64,000 nucleotides of DNA from Megalonaias nervosa (lineage: Eukaryota; Mollusca; Bivalvia; Unionida; Unionidae), in the NCBI GenBank assembly GCA_016617855.1, contig JAECUM010003199.1, positions 62,001 through 126,000 of the forward strand, in the 5' to 3' direction. Below are positions 61,801 through 63,284 of the stretch, one piece after another. Within the stretch, counting starts at the first letter, position 1. The number at the start of each line of letters is the position of its first letter. The position numbers were made by a program, and so were the translations under genes. The notes beneath the pieces were generated by a model that was not told the DNA's origin, did no database searches, and worked only from the letters and a program-made list of their open reading frames with translations.

Positions 61801-61977
61801 AGAAATATTTATCTACATGTAGGGGTCCAATCTTTTAAATTCATATTTTCATCATCTCAGGGCTGGCAGAAAGGGATTGTCCTGATCAATGGCTTCAATA
61901 TTGGTCGTTACTGGAATAGAGGTCCTCAGCAGACACTGTATGTCCCTGGACCAGTTTTAAAGTCTGGCATAAACCAG
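3959..61977 (+). CDS. GLB1L2-like: Beta-galactosidase-1-like protein (GH35), 14 internal exons, partial at both ends
   Basis: Fourteen exons (listed separately) with GT-AG introns join in phase into 486 residues without a stop. GH35 enzymes hydrolyse terminal beta-galactosyl residues of glycans, in lysosomes or secreted. The acid/base Glu is residue 51 of this partial protein, in QVENEFGSF (exon 2). The nucleophile Glu is residue 136, in [13 protein letters not shown] (exon 4). HGGTNFGFM (exon 5) is another family signature. Residues 1 to about 235 finish the TIM barrel; the rest are beta domains ending in the conserved C-terminal GRYW block (exon 14). GLB1L2 is favoured over lysosomal GLB1 because of [14 protein letters not shown] and [10 protein letters not shown]. 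The signal peptide, the start of the barrel (family GGLPS just before WLL) and the last C-terminal exon are outside the window. No regulatory elements are visible because the promoter is upstream. Family assignment is firm; the exact paralogue is not. Confidence 0.93.
4190..4795. repeat. 49-bp tandem array, ~12 copies
   Basis: The unit contains acagggtttggtagaacatt and aataatgctttggtccctt; successive gggtttggta blocks are exactly 49 bp apart (4311, 4360). Flanks 4068-4190 and 4796-4925 show nothing. Confidence 0.95.
4930..4990 (-). ncRNA. Hammerhead-ribozyme-like core of a Penelope-like element (decayed)
   Basis: Read on the minus strand, CTGATGA (4977-4971) is followed by a GGCAG/CTGCC stem with a 7-nt loop and then AAAAC (4952-4948). 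The hammerhead core needs CTGATGA, stem II, GAAAC. Here G is replaced by A, as expected if a CCGAAAC was changed by CpG decay. It lies downstream of GIY-YIG-like sequence on the same strand, as in Penelope-like elements, which are known to carry hammerheads. Probably inactive. Confidence 0.45.
5100..5330 (-). pseudogene. Penelope-like element, GIY-YIG endonuclease remnant
   Basis: On the minus strand about 5310-5255 reads [18 protein letters not shown], close to the N..VY.I.C..C...YIGET start of the Penelope GIY-YIG domain. Next come ENVRNK and [13 protein letters not shown], resembling the VS.HI..C part. The frame is broken by stops and shifts. The domain order with the hammerhead-like core downstream fits the 3' part of a Penelope element. 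Confidence 0.55.
5340..6990. other. Decayed, mobile-element-like intron sequence
   Basis: CpG-poor, TG/CA-rich sequence with short ORFs on both strands (60-65 codons), none recognisable. A ~60-bp unit (cacaagacagccttagat) is repeated three times at 6345-6540. It may be the remainder of the Penelope element or another old retroelement. No exon is seen. Confidence 0.4.
7315..7407 (+). CDS. GLB1L2-like: GLB1L2-like exon 2, carries the catalytic acid/base Glu
   Basis: Acceptor ctgtag, donor CAG|gtaaca; phase 0 at both ends, 31 codons, [19 protein letters not shown] through RFIKQ. The GGPII.VQVENE.GS block is diagnostic of GH35 and its second Glu is the family proton donor. The key residues are intact, so nothing here suggests a pseudogene. 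Confidence 0.96.
7408..8040. other. Intron sequence, no gene; 20-bp repeats from ~7760
   Basis: No exon is visible. From about 7760 short attttatcctagccacaac-like units begin and grade into the next array. ORFs on both strands here have no recognisable domain. Confidence 0.5.
8040..9130. repeat. 34-39 bp tandem array, ~27 copies
   Basis: The unit is aaccataacattttattcta plus gccacaacatgttatccaa. Some copies drop the acaac part, so the period varies. Confidence 0.92.
9235..9505. repeat. ~62-bp tandem repeat, 4 copies
   Basis: Shared blocks are caaatttaaagatctaacaa, atggaaataa and ccatcctaatcc. Confidence 0.85.
9545..9787 (+). mobile_element. tRNA-derived SINE with CAA tail (family B)
   Basis: The head has tRNA-like promoter boxes (ctgagtggtataaagcactc, then gtgggttcgagtctc as B box). 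A core with tttccggggttttcccgg and cttcctccacc follows, ending ttaaaccctacaacaacaac. A minus-strand relative is at 41067-41293. This core type is known from invertebrate SINEs. Confidence 0.8.
9869..11442. mobile_element. pogo/Tigger-like TIR transposon (non-autonomous) inside a minisatellite
   Basis: The left end CACCACTCCCTTGATAACTT matches the inverted right end CACCTCTCCCTCGATAACTC. TA flanks both ends (9867-9868 and 11443-11444). The CGATAACTCGCG motif repeats below the TIR, as in pogo/Tigger elements. It has no long transposase frame, so it is probably a deletion derivative. The left flank (acatgtaaaagta) and right flank (tgtatatttagacc) rejoin into one unit of the 35-bp array. A C8-C10 run lies near 11300. 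Confidence 0.8.
11443..13190. repeat. 35-bp tandem array, ~50 copies
   Basis: The unit is tgtatgtatgtttagacctt plus gcacatgtaaaagca. Variants are cacctg/cacatg and gtatgc/gtatgt. Its first unit begins at ~9850, before the inserted transposon. Confidence 0.95.
13205..14135. repeat. ~31-bp tandem array, ~29 copies
   Basis: The unit is aaacagggcatgtggccagc plus ctgtggtcttt. It is diverged at the left and has a ~120-bp higher-order block repeated at 13850-14110. Confidence 0.92.
14340..14990. repeat. 34-bp tandem array, ~19 copies, each with splice-like motifs
   Basis: The unit is aacctactgtctgtattata plus gcagtcaggtgagg. Each unit contains tattatag (acceptor-like) seven bases before caggtgagg (donor-like). 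Variants are cactcagg and gtccg. Confidence 0.95.
14991..16850. other. Mostly unique intron sequence
   Basis: No exon. The start (agggtcacactaccaggcga) has a transposon-terminus look, but no inverted partner was found. A 79-codon ORF at 15497-15736 ([15 protein letters not shown]...) has no recognisable domain. A TA/CTATAT microsatellite is at 16417-16475. Confidence 0.45.
16852..16957 (+). CDS. GLB1L2-like: GLB1L2-like exon 3 ([17 protein letters not shown]...)
   Basis: Acceptor tttttttacag, donor ATG|gtaatt. The exon holds 35 codons plus one base (phase 1 exit), [17 protein letters not shown] to PFYNG. It aligns with the GLB1L2 stretch after the ENE motif that ends in TSD. A 29-bp tandem duplication covers its last 12 bases and the donor (16946-16999), so an almost identical second GT lies 29 bp downstream. 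Confidence 0.93.
16946..16999 (+). repeat. 29-bp tandem duplication of the exon 3 donor
   Basis: cattttacaatggtaattac at 16946 recurs at 16975 with t to a in gtaaat. The first copy is the real junction ATG|gtaatt. Confidence 0.9.
17000..18340. other. Intron sequence, nothing recognised
   Basis: No exon, array or transposon ends are visible. Short ORFs at 17660-17905 (-) and 18009-18251 (+) have no known domain. Confidence 0.4.
18400..19010. repeat. Dispersed ~130-150 bp repeat family, locus 1
   Basis: It shares phrases such as ccatcttgaaattcttgtta and gaatgaaaatg with 28490-28870 and 43490-44530. It looks like an old, diverged tandem or dispersed repeat. Confidence 0.6.
19490..20280. repeat. 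Dispersed ~140-bp repeat (ggtcaaggt family), locus 1
   Basis: Units carry aaaggtcaaggtta, tttctgcacaatgaaattag and gcttgcattt. It is related to 29130-30440. The 51-bp array that follows starts inside its last unit. Between 19010 and 19490 nothing is seen. Confidence 0.55.
20281..20735. repeat. 51-bp tandem array, 9 copies
   Basis: The unit is gaccaaagttagtggatgga plus cggaacttatgttaggaagtcaatgtactat. It is open as a 17-residue repeat only because 51 is divisible by 3. A diverged founder copy precedes it at ~20230. Confidence 0.95.
20865..21023 (+). CDS. GLB1L2-like: GLB1L2-like exon 4, carries the nucleophile Glu
   Basis: Acceptor tggattag, donor AAAG|gtaact. The G of exon 3 plus AA gives Glu, then 52 codons run from [13 protein letters not shown] to SSVK with phase 1 exit. 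[13 protein letters not shown] is the GH35 nucleophile block (Glu of MEF). The acceptor lies ~130 bp after a 51-bp tandem array and the donor ~100 bp before a hAT transposon. Confidence 0.96.
21107..21126. repeat. (TG)n-TATATA microsatellite
   Basis: A TG run ending in tatata, directly at the left end of the hAT element; AT repeats continue on its right side at 24205-24228. Confidence 0.85.
21958..22224 (-). pseudogene. hAT transposase fragment, ZNF862-like, internally deleted
   Basis: An 88-codon frame with [20 protein letters not shown] resembles the F.DF.WLC..D..KG...G segment of ZNF862-type hAT proteins. The final [15 protein letters not shown] resembles a later part of the same family, so an internal deletion is inferred. 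It lies downstream of the 22576-22809 fragment on the same strand. Confidence 0.6.
22576..22809 (-). pseudogene. hAT transposase N-terminal fragment (zinc-binding type)
   Basis: A 77-codon frame begins MRCNWCMEF, with [15 protein letters not shown] following. This resembles the C..C...G..NFK..S...HE.S pattern at the start of ZNF862-like transposases. It is truncated, in the middle of the hAT element. Confidence 0.55.
23158..24097. repeat. Large inverted repeat (foldback) inside the hAT element
   Basis: The left arm ~23158-23390 is matched by the inverted right arm ~23867-24097 with moderate divergence; ccaattatgg and agtttggtaattg are shared. The spacer is ~475 bp. The outer ends start tccct and contain gacttgacttcagc or its variant gatatgacttcaat. 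Confidence 0.75.
24571..24755. repeat. 47-bp tandem repeat, 4 copies
   Basis: The unit is ggaataatgtcagtatctaa plus gttataatgtgaacacctgttagaaat; starts are 24572, 24619 and 24666. Confidence 0.92.
25196..25330. repeat. 19-bp tandem repeat, ~7 copies
   Basis: The unit is aagtatctgcaaatatcac. Between 24756 and 25195 nothing is seen. Confidence 0.92.
25395..25600. repeat. ~50-bp diverged tandem repeat, 4 copies
   Basis: Shared blocks are cagctgttgacacagtttta and gtgacccatgtatgaaa. Confidence 0.75.
25752..25895 (+). CDS. GLB1L2-like: GLB1L2-like exon 5 (HGGTNFGFM block)
   Basis: Acceptor ggtatttcag, donor ATG|gtaagt. A split Glu codon is followed by 47 codons with phase 1 exit: [20 protein letters not shown], then HGGTNFGFM and YKPDVTSY. 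The [13 protein letters not shown] block is highly conserved in GH35 and lines the galactose pocket. Confidence 0.96.
26110..27180. repeat. 35-bp tandem array, split by a MITE and degenerating rightward
   Basis: The unit is acctgtatttgcatcataaa plus catatataatatttt. It is clean at 26130-26360, then interrupted at 26369-26557, then diverged (ataatacattaatataatac) to ~27180. Confidence 0.9.
26369..26557. mobile_element. PIF/Harbinger-like MITE inside the 35-bp array
   Basis: Ends are GGGCTGTTCCATTTTAAACA and, inverted, GGGCTGTTCCAGTAAAATAT; gacccaggga or its variant also matches within the arms. The flanks are TAA on the left and GAA on the right, a plausible 3-bp TAA duplication with one change. 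Joining the flanks restores the array text actaatgtaatatttta. Confidence 0.78.
27181..28480. other. Intron sequence, minor repeats only
   Basis: A GT run lies at 27374-27396 and a ~57-bp duplication (ttccagtttaccttcataca) at 27405-27510. No exon or mobile-element protein is recognised; the ORF at 27758-27988 has no known domain. Confidence 0.45.
28490..28870. repeat. Dispersed ~130-150 bp repeat family, locus 2
   Basis: gaaactttactcacacattc and aaaaggcttcttatggtgtc recur here and, nearly the same, at 43620-43790. Related to 18400-19010. Confidence 0.65.
29130..30440. repeat. Dispersed ~140-bp repeat (ggtcaaggtcac family), locus 2
   Basis: About nine diverged units share gtggatggcttgcacttggg, gattttggggtcaaaa and aaggtcactgtgactgaa. 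The same text style is at 19490-20280. Confidence 0.7.
30490..30725. repeat. 55-bp tandem repeat, 4 copies
   Basis: The unit is cacagtggggctctatctgt plus cccagtgtagctcataggtgagatgtgttttgtca. It ends ~100 bp before exon 6. Confidence 0.93.
30827..30919 (+). CDS. GLB1L2-like: GLB1L2-like exon 6 (end of catalytic barrel)
   Basis: Acceptor tgtttcag, donor AAG|gtagga. A split Asp codon and 30 codons read [17 protein letters not shown] and end VLEPE, phase 1 exit. TSYDY...EAGD.T.KY is the family signature at the end of the barrel. Confidence 0.94.
31085..31640. repeat. Irregular ~35-bp tandem repeat, ~16 copies
   Basis: The unit is ttgaacatctgtgtatataa plus tgcatttttggacag, with many length variants. 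Confidence 0.85.
31640..31865. repeat. ~54-bp tandem repeat, 4 copies
   Basis: Shared blocks are taggaacaggtgttcacaca and atgacatctgggttaacca. Confidence 0.9.
32153..32203 (+). CDS. GLB1L2-like: GLB1L2-like exon 7 (51-nt Pro-rich linker exon)
   Basis: Acceptor ttttctctag, donor ATG|gtgaga. A split Gly codon and 16 codons, [16 protein letters not shown], phase 1 in and out. The Pro-rich segment corresponds to the family linker (IPLPPPPD in human GLB1L2) between barrel and beta domains. It is a multiple of 3 with matching phases, so skipping it would keep the frame. Confidence 0.88.
32735..33005. repeat. ~62-bp tandem repeat, 4 copies
   Basis: Shared blocks are gttatatgtaaaaagtgta and gtcctatagttttgtcatgc. 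Between 32204 and 32735 nothing is seen. Confidence 0.88.
33350..33405 (+). CDS. GLB1L2-like: GLB1L2-like exon 8 (56-nt linker exon)
   Basis: Acceptor aatttacag, donor CTGAAG|gtaata. A split Gly codon and 18 codons, [18 protein letters not shown], phase 0 exit. It is short and weakly conserved, but the position and phases on both sides fit the family. The last 8 exon bases plus the donor become the unit of a 25-bp tandem array that starts immediately (33398-33890). Confidence 0.85.
33398..33890 (+). repeat. 25-bp array that begins with the exon 8 donor, ~18 copies
   Basis: The unit is cactgaaggtaatactgcat plus tgcca. The first unit is the last eight coding bases of exon 8 plus its donor. Most units keep ggtaatact, so donor-like sites are spread over ~490 bp. 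Confidence 0.92.
34079..34348. repeat. ~47-bp tandem repeat, 6 copies
   Basis: Shared blocks are agtgggtcaagggttagaat and agtgttcagttggcaagtta. Confidence 0.9.
34649..34931 (+). mobile_element. CA-tailed SINE (family A), mosaic head, copy 1
   Basis: The body has aggttagtgttaggactggt, aatgtgactgggtgggacat and gatgccccagtgctagacat, ending in a CA repeat. The head (gtctaaagtgctaacctt, catctcacct) resembles family B (9545-9787) more than copies at 57.8, 58.5 and 62.9 kb. Confidence 0.75.
35711..36013 (+). mobile_element. CA-tailed SINE (family A), mosaic head, copy 2 by segmental duplication
   Basis: Same structure as the 34649 copy, with a longer CA/CT tail at 35950-36013. It arose with the 1.07-kb duplication, not by a new insertion. 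Confidence 0.75.
36506..37455. other. Intron sequence, possibly downstream part of the LINE
   Basis: No exon. If the L1-like relic on the minus strand extends leftward, its downstream part would fall here, but I cannot recognise conserved motifs. The ORF at 36966-37202 has no known domain. Confidence 0.3.
37460..38240 (-). pseudogene. L1/Tx1-like LINE reverse transcriptase fragment
   Basis: The minus strand reads [17 protein letters not shown] (endonuclease-RT spacer), then [18 protein letters not shown] with PDNITTDFY, matching the L1-type EEI..AI..L...K.PGPD....FY motif. Further on are RKGDKEDQ and TQTAKS in broken frames where KGD..N.RPI..LN.D.KI is expected. A 21-bp duplication (aggattttgcagtctgtgtt) adds damage. 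Confidence 0.65.
38327..38473 (+). CDS. GLB1L2-like: GLB1L2-like exon 9 (first beta domain, GYILYR)
   Basis: Acceptor ctttatag, donor CAG|gtgact; 49 codons in phase 0, [20 protein letters not shown] through PTDRTQ. SMEML..NNGYGQ.YGYILYR matches the family PINMENLP.NNG.GQSFGYILYET block at the start of the beta domain. Confidence 0.94.
38474..39490. other. Intron sequence, nothing recognised
   Basis: No exon or clear repeat is visible. ORFs on both strands are short and unrecognised. Confidence 0.4.
39495..40498. repeat. ~56-60 bp tandem array, ~17 copies
   Basis: The unit is aatacctgtgagctgtgaaa plus aatcttattttggaacagaaatatcccaaa and an A-run whose length varies. Minus-strand ORFs here ([15 protein letters not shown] repeats) are repeat artefacts. 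Confidence 0.95.
40499..41066. other. Intron sequence, nothing recognised
   Basis: No exon, array or element ends are seen. Confidence 0.4.
41067..41293 (-). mobile_element. tRNA-derived SINE with CAA-type tail (family B), reverse copy
   Basis: The reverse complement has catctcacctctgcatgagt tcaagtactgac in the tRNA-like part, then aaggttcttcctccac and ctaaaaaatggcattaaatc, ending in a CAA-like tail. It is diverged from 9545-9787. Confidence 0.75.
41342..41434 (+). CDS. GLB1L2-like: GLB1L2-like exon 10
   Basis: Acceptor cttatttcag, donor GCA|gtgagt (non-G at -1, otherwise consensus). It has 31 codons in phase 0, [16 protein letters not shown] through QEYLSA, corresponding to the family segment VFVNTVSIGFLDYKTTKI. 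Confidence 0.9.
42000..43340. repeat. Dispersed ~130-140 bp repeat (aagacctttcagattt family)
   Basis: Diverged units share ctgacaagaagacctttc-like, tcaaatatggctgccatt and agaatttgaccaaatttga text. A SINE-tail array interrupts it at 42415-42625. Between 41435 and 42000 nothing is seen. Confidence 0.65.
42410..42625. repeat. ~55-bp tandem repeat made from a SINE 3' tail, 5 copies
   Basis: The unit is cagaatctgattatattcaa plus cattaaaccctacaacaa and a CAA run. ttaaaccctacaacaacaac is the exact 3' end of SINE family B. Confidence 0.88.
43490..44530. repeat. Dispersed ~130-150 bp repeat family, locus 3
   Basis: Repeated phrases are catcttgaaaatcctgttgt-like, tcttatgatgt..a.ttagtc and aatctgacattcagta. 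Repeats of the catcttgaaaatc phrase are about 74-152 bp apart. 44531-44897 shows nothing before exon 11. Confidence 0.65.
44898..44985 (+). CDS. GLB1L2-like: GLB1L2-like exon 11 ([11 protein letters not shown]), frame runs open into the intron
   Basis: Acceptor tttttttgcag, donor GAAAG|gtatgg; 29 codons plus one base, [16 protein letters not shown] through LNTQRK. LVEN.GRVN is a strong family signature. Directly after the donor the same frame stays open through a 36-bp array to a stop at 45840-45842, so intron retention would give a long Cys-rich extension (see findings). Confidence 0.94.
44986..46620 (+). repeat. 36-bp array starting at the exon 11 donor, ~45 copies
   Basis: The unit is gtatctttaggaatagtatg plus gactgtgattgtgagt. 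The earliest units near the donor read ctcaaggtgtggtatgg and ctctaggtatgg, resembling CTCAGAGGAAAG|gtatgg at the junction itself. Right of 45700 units shorten to ~29-32 bp. The exon-11 frame stays open to 45842. Confidence 0.95.
46745..47190. repeat. ~59-bp tandem repeat, 7 copies
   Basis: The unit is cttattggttctctgcttag plus agagatattctcagccaagacctagtgttcagaaggtac. Confidence 0.93.
47425..47540. repeat. ~33-bp diverged repeat, 4 copies
   Basis: The unit is like gaatcacctatatataattt plus gacattgatcata. 47191-47425 shows nothing. Confidence 0.75.
47665..47835 (+). mobile_element. tRNA-derived SINE, old third family
   Basis: A tRNA-like head with gagggtttgatgcccatcc (B-box-like) is followed by ttgtgtacttaggaaaggca and ctaaactcccatgtccttgg. 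This matches the widespread invertebrate SINE phrase of the type ccttgggcaaggcacttta. Diverged; ends uncertain. Confidence 0.55.
48076..48163 (+). CDS. GLB1L2-like: GLB1L2-like exon 12
   Basis: Acceptor tttcaacag, donor GAAAG|gtaaag. A split Gly codon and 28 codons plus two bases, [15 protein letters not shown] and [10 protein letters not shown] (phase 2 exit). It matches the family GL.GN..L...PL..F.IYSLDM block. A 35-bp array starts ~25 bp after the donor. Confidence 0.92.
48513..50148 (+). mobile_element. pogo/Tigger-like TIR transposon, deletion derivative
   Basis: The left end CAGTACAAACTCATGAGCGA matches the inverted right end CAGTAAAACCTGTCATGAGA. TA flanks both ends (48511-48512 and 50149-50150). 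It has repeated tatgagcgacc below the TIR. A short transposase start remains (49680-49793). A ~95-bp imperfect palindrome lies at 48888-48986. CpG content is much higher than the surroundings, so it looks young. Confidence 0.83.
49680..49793 (+). pseudogene. Transposase N-terminal stub in the pogo-like element
   Basis: A 37-codon frame [18 protein letters not shown] then stop. A basic KKR followed by L.LE.KI is how many pogo/Tigger transposases begin, just before the CENP-B-type HTH. The HTH and DDD catalytic domains are absent, so an internal deletion is inferred. Confidence 0.45.
50276..51080. other. Intron sequence, nothing recognised
   Basis: No exon, array or mobile-element motif is visible. 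Confidence 0.4.
51085..51250. repeat. ~41-bp tandem repeat, 3-4 copies
   Basis: Shared block cacttccatgagaat then gtagaggcatc. Confidence 0.85.
51270..51545. repeat. ~60-66 bp tandem repeat, 4-5 copies
   Basis: Shared blocks are agagggcaacaatttaaaca, cagtgaagtgtgatccttct and tagaacc with a C run. Confidence 0.88.
51650..51790. repeat. ~72-bp tandem duplication, 2 copies
   Basis: ttattggttgtccaggctgg and ttattggttgtgccagctag start the two copies. 51791-52460 shows nothing. Confidence 0.8.
52464..53010 (+). mobile_element. Decayed second copy of the 48513 pogo-like element (5' part)
   Basis: CAGTAGAACTTATCATTAAT aligns with the TIR of the 48.5-kb element, then tattatataaatgctctgtt and aggcaaaatatgca align closely. 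In the first ~200 bp none of 14 CpGs in the 48.5-kb copy is kept. No right TIR is seen. Confidence 0.75.
53090..54530 (+). pseudogene. Tyrosine-recombinase retroelement (DIRS/Ngaro-like) relic 1
   Basis: Broken frames in order: [11 protein letters not shown] (53320-53350, like the LST(I/V)KGYRSA motif), LLKLLSYRT and [16 protein letters not shown] with SSDGSMVLM (53512-53700, like the FLLALASAKRRSEIHALS...DGS.V.L core), and later [10 protein letters not shown]. The 3' part (~54300-54400) ends with cctttttacctattcttcta, shared with relic 2. The conserved recombinase Arg of RRSE reads CRQSI here. Confidence 0.65.
53455..53515. repeat. 29-bp tandem duplication inside relic 1
   Basis: cctttcatgggttttgacat occurs twice, 33 bp apart. 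Confidence 0.85.
54575..55185. repeat. 19-22 bp tandem array, ~28 copies
   Basis: The unit is gtgccttgttattatgtcag plus ca, changing rightward to gtgtcatgttattattttag. Confidence 0.92.
55186..55491. other. Intron sequence, nothing recognised
   Basis: No repeat or exon is seen before exon 13. Confidence 0.4.
55492..55606 (+). CDS. GLB1L2-like: GLB1L2-like exon 13 (ends DTFLSLQ)
   Basis: Acceptor tttattaaag (weak pyrimidine tract), donor CAG|gtgaga. AG of exon 12 plus G gives Arg, then 38 codons [14 protein letters not shown] through DTFLSLQ in phase 0. The end matches the family CDTFLKLE just before the GW block. The weak acceptor is the least certain boundary, but only this one restores the frame. 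Confidence 0.87.
55607..56540. other. Intron sequence, nothing recognised
   Basis: No array, exon or known element is visible. The 132-codon ORF at 56311-56709 overlaps the next duplication and has no recognised domain. Confidence 0.4.
57834..58159 (+). mobile_element. CA-tailed SINE (family A), precise ends
   Basis: Target duplication tacttgt at 57827-57833 and 58160-58166. A-box-like tggcctagtggttagaat and B-box-like ggtttgaaccac lie in the head. The tail is acacaca. The empty site is in copy 1 of the surrounding duplication (tttacttgtcactc). Confidence 0.92.
58494..58873 (+). mobile_element. CA-tailed SINE (family A), best tRNA-like head
   Basis: Target duplication ggtctttaat at 58484-58493 and 58874-58883. 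Head ggcctagtggttagagcatc, then ggtttgaaccccgg. The tail is a ~90-bp CA run (58782-58873). The matching site in copy 1 of the duplication lacks it. Confidence 0.93.
59335..60089. other. Intron sequence, perhaps 5' part of the second recombinase relic
   Basis: No exon is seen. The sequence is CpG-poor and mobile-element-like near its right end. Confidence 0.35.
60090..61100 (+). pseudogene. Tyrosine-recombinase retroelement (DIRS/Ngaro-like) relic 2
   Basis: [13 protein letters not shown] (~60108) corresponds to the KGYRSAI motif. [20 protein letters not shown] and PFKPL (~60222-60290) match the RP..PKWDL..VL..L.KAPFEPL segment before the catalytic core. Later frames are broken by stops. Near the 3' end (~60990) cctcttacctattcttcta is shared with relic 1. 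Confidence 0.65.
61101..61860. other. Intron sequence, nothing recognised
   Basis: AT-rich, with no visible array or element before exon 14. Confidence 0.4.
61861..61977 (+). CDS. GLB1L2-like: GLB1L2-like exon 14 ([16 protein letters not shown] block)
   Basis: Acceptor catctcag, donor CAG|gtaact; 39 codons in phase 0, [18 protein letters not shown] through KSGINQ. It is the hallmark C-terminal block of GH35 proteins. In the family the next residues are IVFE... and a short tail, which I cannot find before base 64000. Two decayed copies of the second half of this exon follow in the intron (62027-62113 and 62147-62226). Confidence 0.96.
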
Positions 61978-62230
61978 GTAACTTGATTTGGGATGTTGAT
62001 GGTGGCTTGTAACAGCCATTAAGGGATTCAGTATTAGTTATTCCTTAAGCAGATCTTTTGGCAGATAATTGAAATCTATGGGCCTGTTCTAAATTAGGCA
62101 TAAACAAATTAATTTTTTGGAAACTTGGTTTGTTTATATTTATGAATTCAGTATTAGTTGTTACTGAAGTGGAGTTCCCAAGTAAATACTGTACATACCC
62201 CAACCTGTCCTGAAGTGGGGCCAAAACCAG
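61894..62230 (+). repeat. Exon 14 second half plus donor, tandemly copied twice (decayed)
   Basis: ttcaatattggtcgttactg in exon 14 (61894) is echoed by ttcagtattagttattcctt (62027) and ttcagtattagttgttactg (62147). Each continues with parallels to the exon's gtccctggaccag and ggcataaaccag. Both copies have stops and lost the GT donor. Confidence 0.82.
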
Positions 62231-62910
62231 TTATATTCCAGTATTTTCCTCAAAACACTAGTTAGTGGCGATTTATGTTTGCTTTTCAAGCTATTATATT
62301 AATAATAAGCACGGTGAAATCTGTTGTGAGTGCACTTTCTGTATCATAGAGGGAACTTATTTTAGATGATGTCTGTACTGCAAGCAAAATTGGATGACAG
62401 GTTGAATACCTTAAATGTATAATGCATATGCAGGATGAAACTTTTATTGATTTATTACAGGGTGGTACTCCAGAAGGGCAGAGGGCAGCCTAGGAGGAGC
62501 AGGATGCCCTTTTAAAAACATATTATGGACTATACTATTTACAGTGGGAACTTGGGAGATGAGTTTGGATCGGGAATATTGTCTTAGATTAAGGGCAAGA
62601 TAAGGAATGAATTCAATTGCATTGGGAGTATAAATAAATCATTGAACTTCTGGAATGTACTTATGAAGAGTGTGTAAATATGAAGATAGCTTTATTTGAT
62701 TGTATTTATTGATTTGGAAGGTCAAGATCATAAGAAATCTTTCATAGCATTGTATATTATATATTTTGGTTATATATTTATGTGTCTGTCTGTTTTTGTT
62801 ATCTGCTAGATGGAAATAATGGGTATTATTGAAGAAGTGAAAACTGTCCTAGCAAACACATACATGTAAAGAACACCTGTCCATCATAAACCTATTTTCT
62901 TACATATTTC
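62231..62910. other. Intron sequence, no final exon found
   Basis: I looked for the family C-terminal IVFE... exon and did not find it. A weak candidate at 62461 (acceptor ttattacag, ten codons to a stop) does not look like the family. Confidence 0.4.
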
Positions 62911-62921
62911 TCCACTTGACA

Positions 62922-63238
62922 CATGATCACTCAGGTGGCCTAAGTGGTTAGAGTGTCTGCCTTGGGTGTGAGGGGGTGTCATGGTTTTGAACCAAGCCGA
63001 GTCATTCCAAAGACATATAAAGGTACTTAGAGCTGCCTCACTTGGCGCTCAGCATTAAGAGGTTAGTGTTAGGACTGGTTGGCCTGCTGTCAGGGTAATG
63101 TGACTGGGTGGGACATCATGCTACATGTCTGCAGTATGATGCCTCAGTGCTAGACATCACTATAAATTGCCATACTGTAGACTATGTAGTGATATCTCTC
63201 AAATTGTTAAAGCTGAGTTAAAAATCCAAAAACACACA
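62922..63238 (+). mobile_element. CA-tailed SINE (family A)
   Basis: Target duplication ctccacttgaca at 62910-62921 and 63239-63250. The head is ggtggcctaagtggttagag, the body is as in other copies, and the CA tail is short. Confidence 0.9.
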
Positions 63239-63284
63239 CTCCACTTGACATGGGACATCTGTCAGTAAAGGACAGAAGTTTGTG

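Noticed and set aside
62461..62493. Last exon of the beta-galactosidase (acceptor ttattacag, then GGTPEGQRAA stop)
   Set aside because: The residues do not resemble the family C-terminus (IVFE...), and no polyadenylation signal context was convincing. The real last exon is more likely beyond the window.
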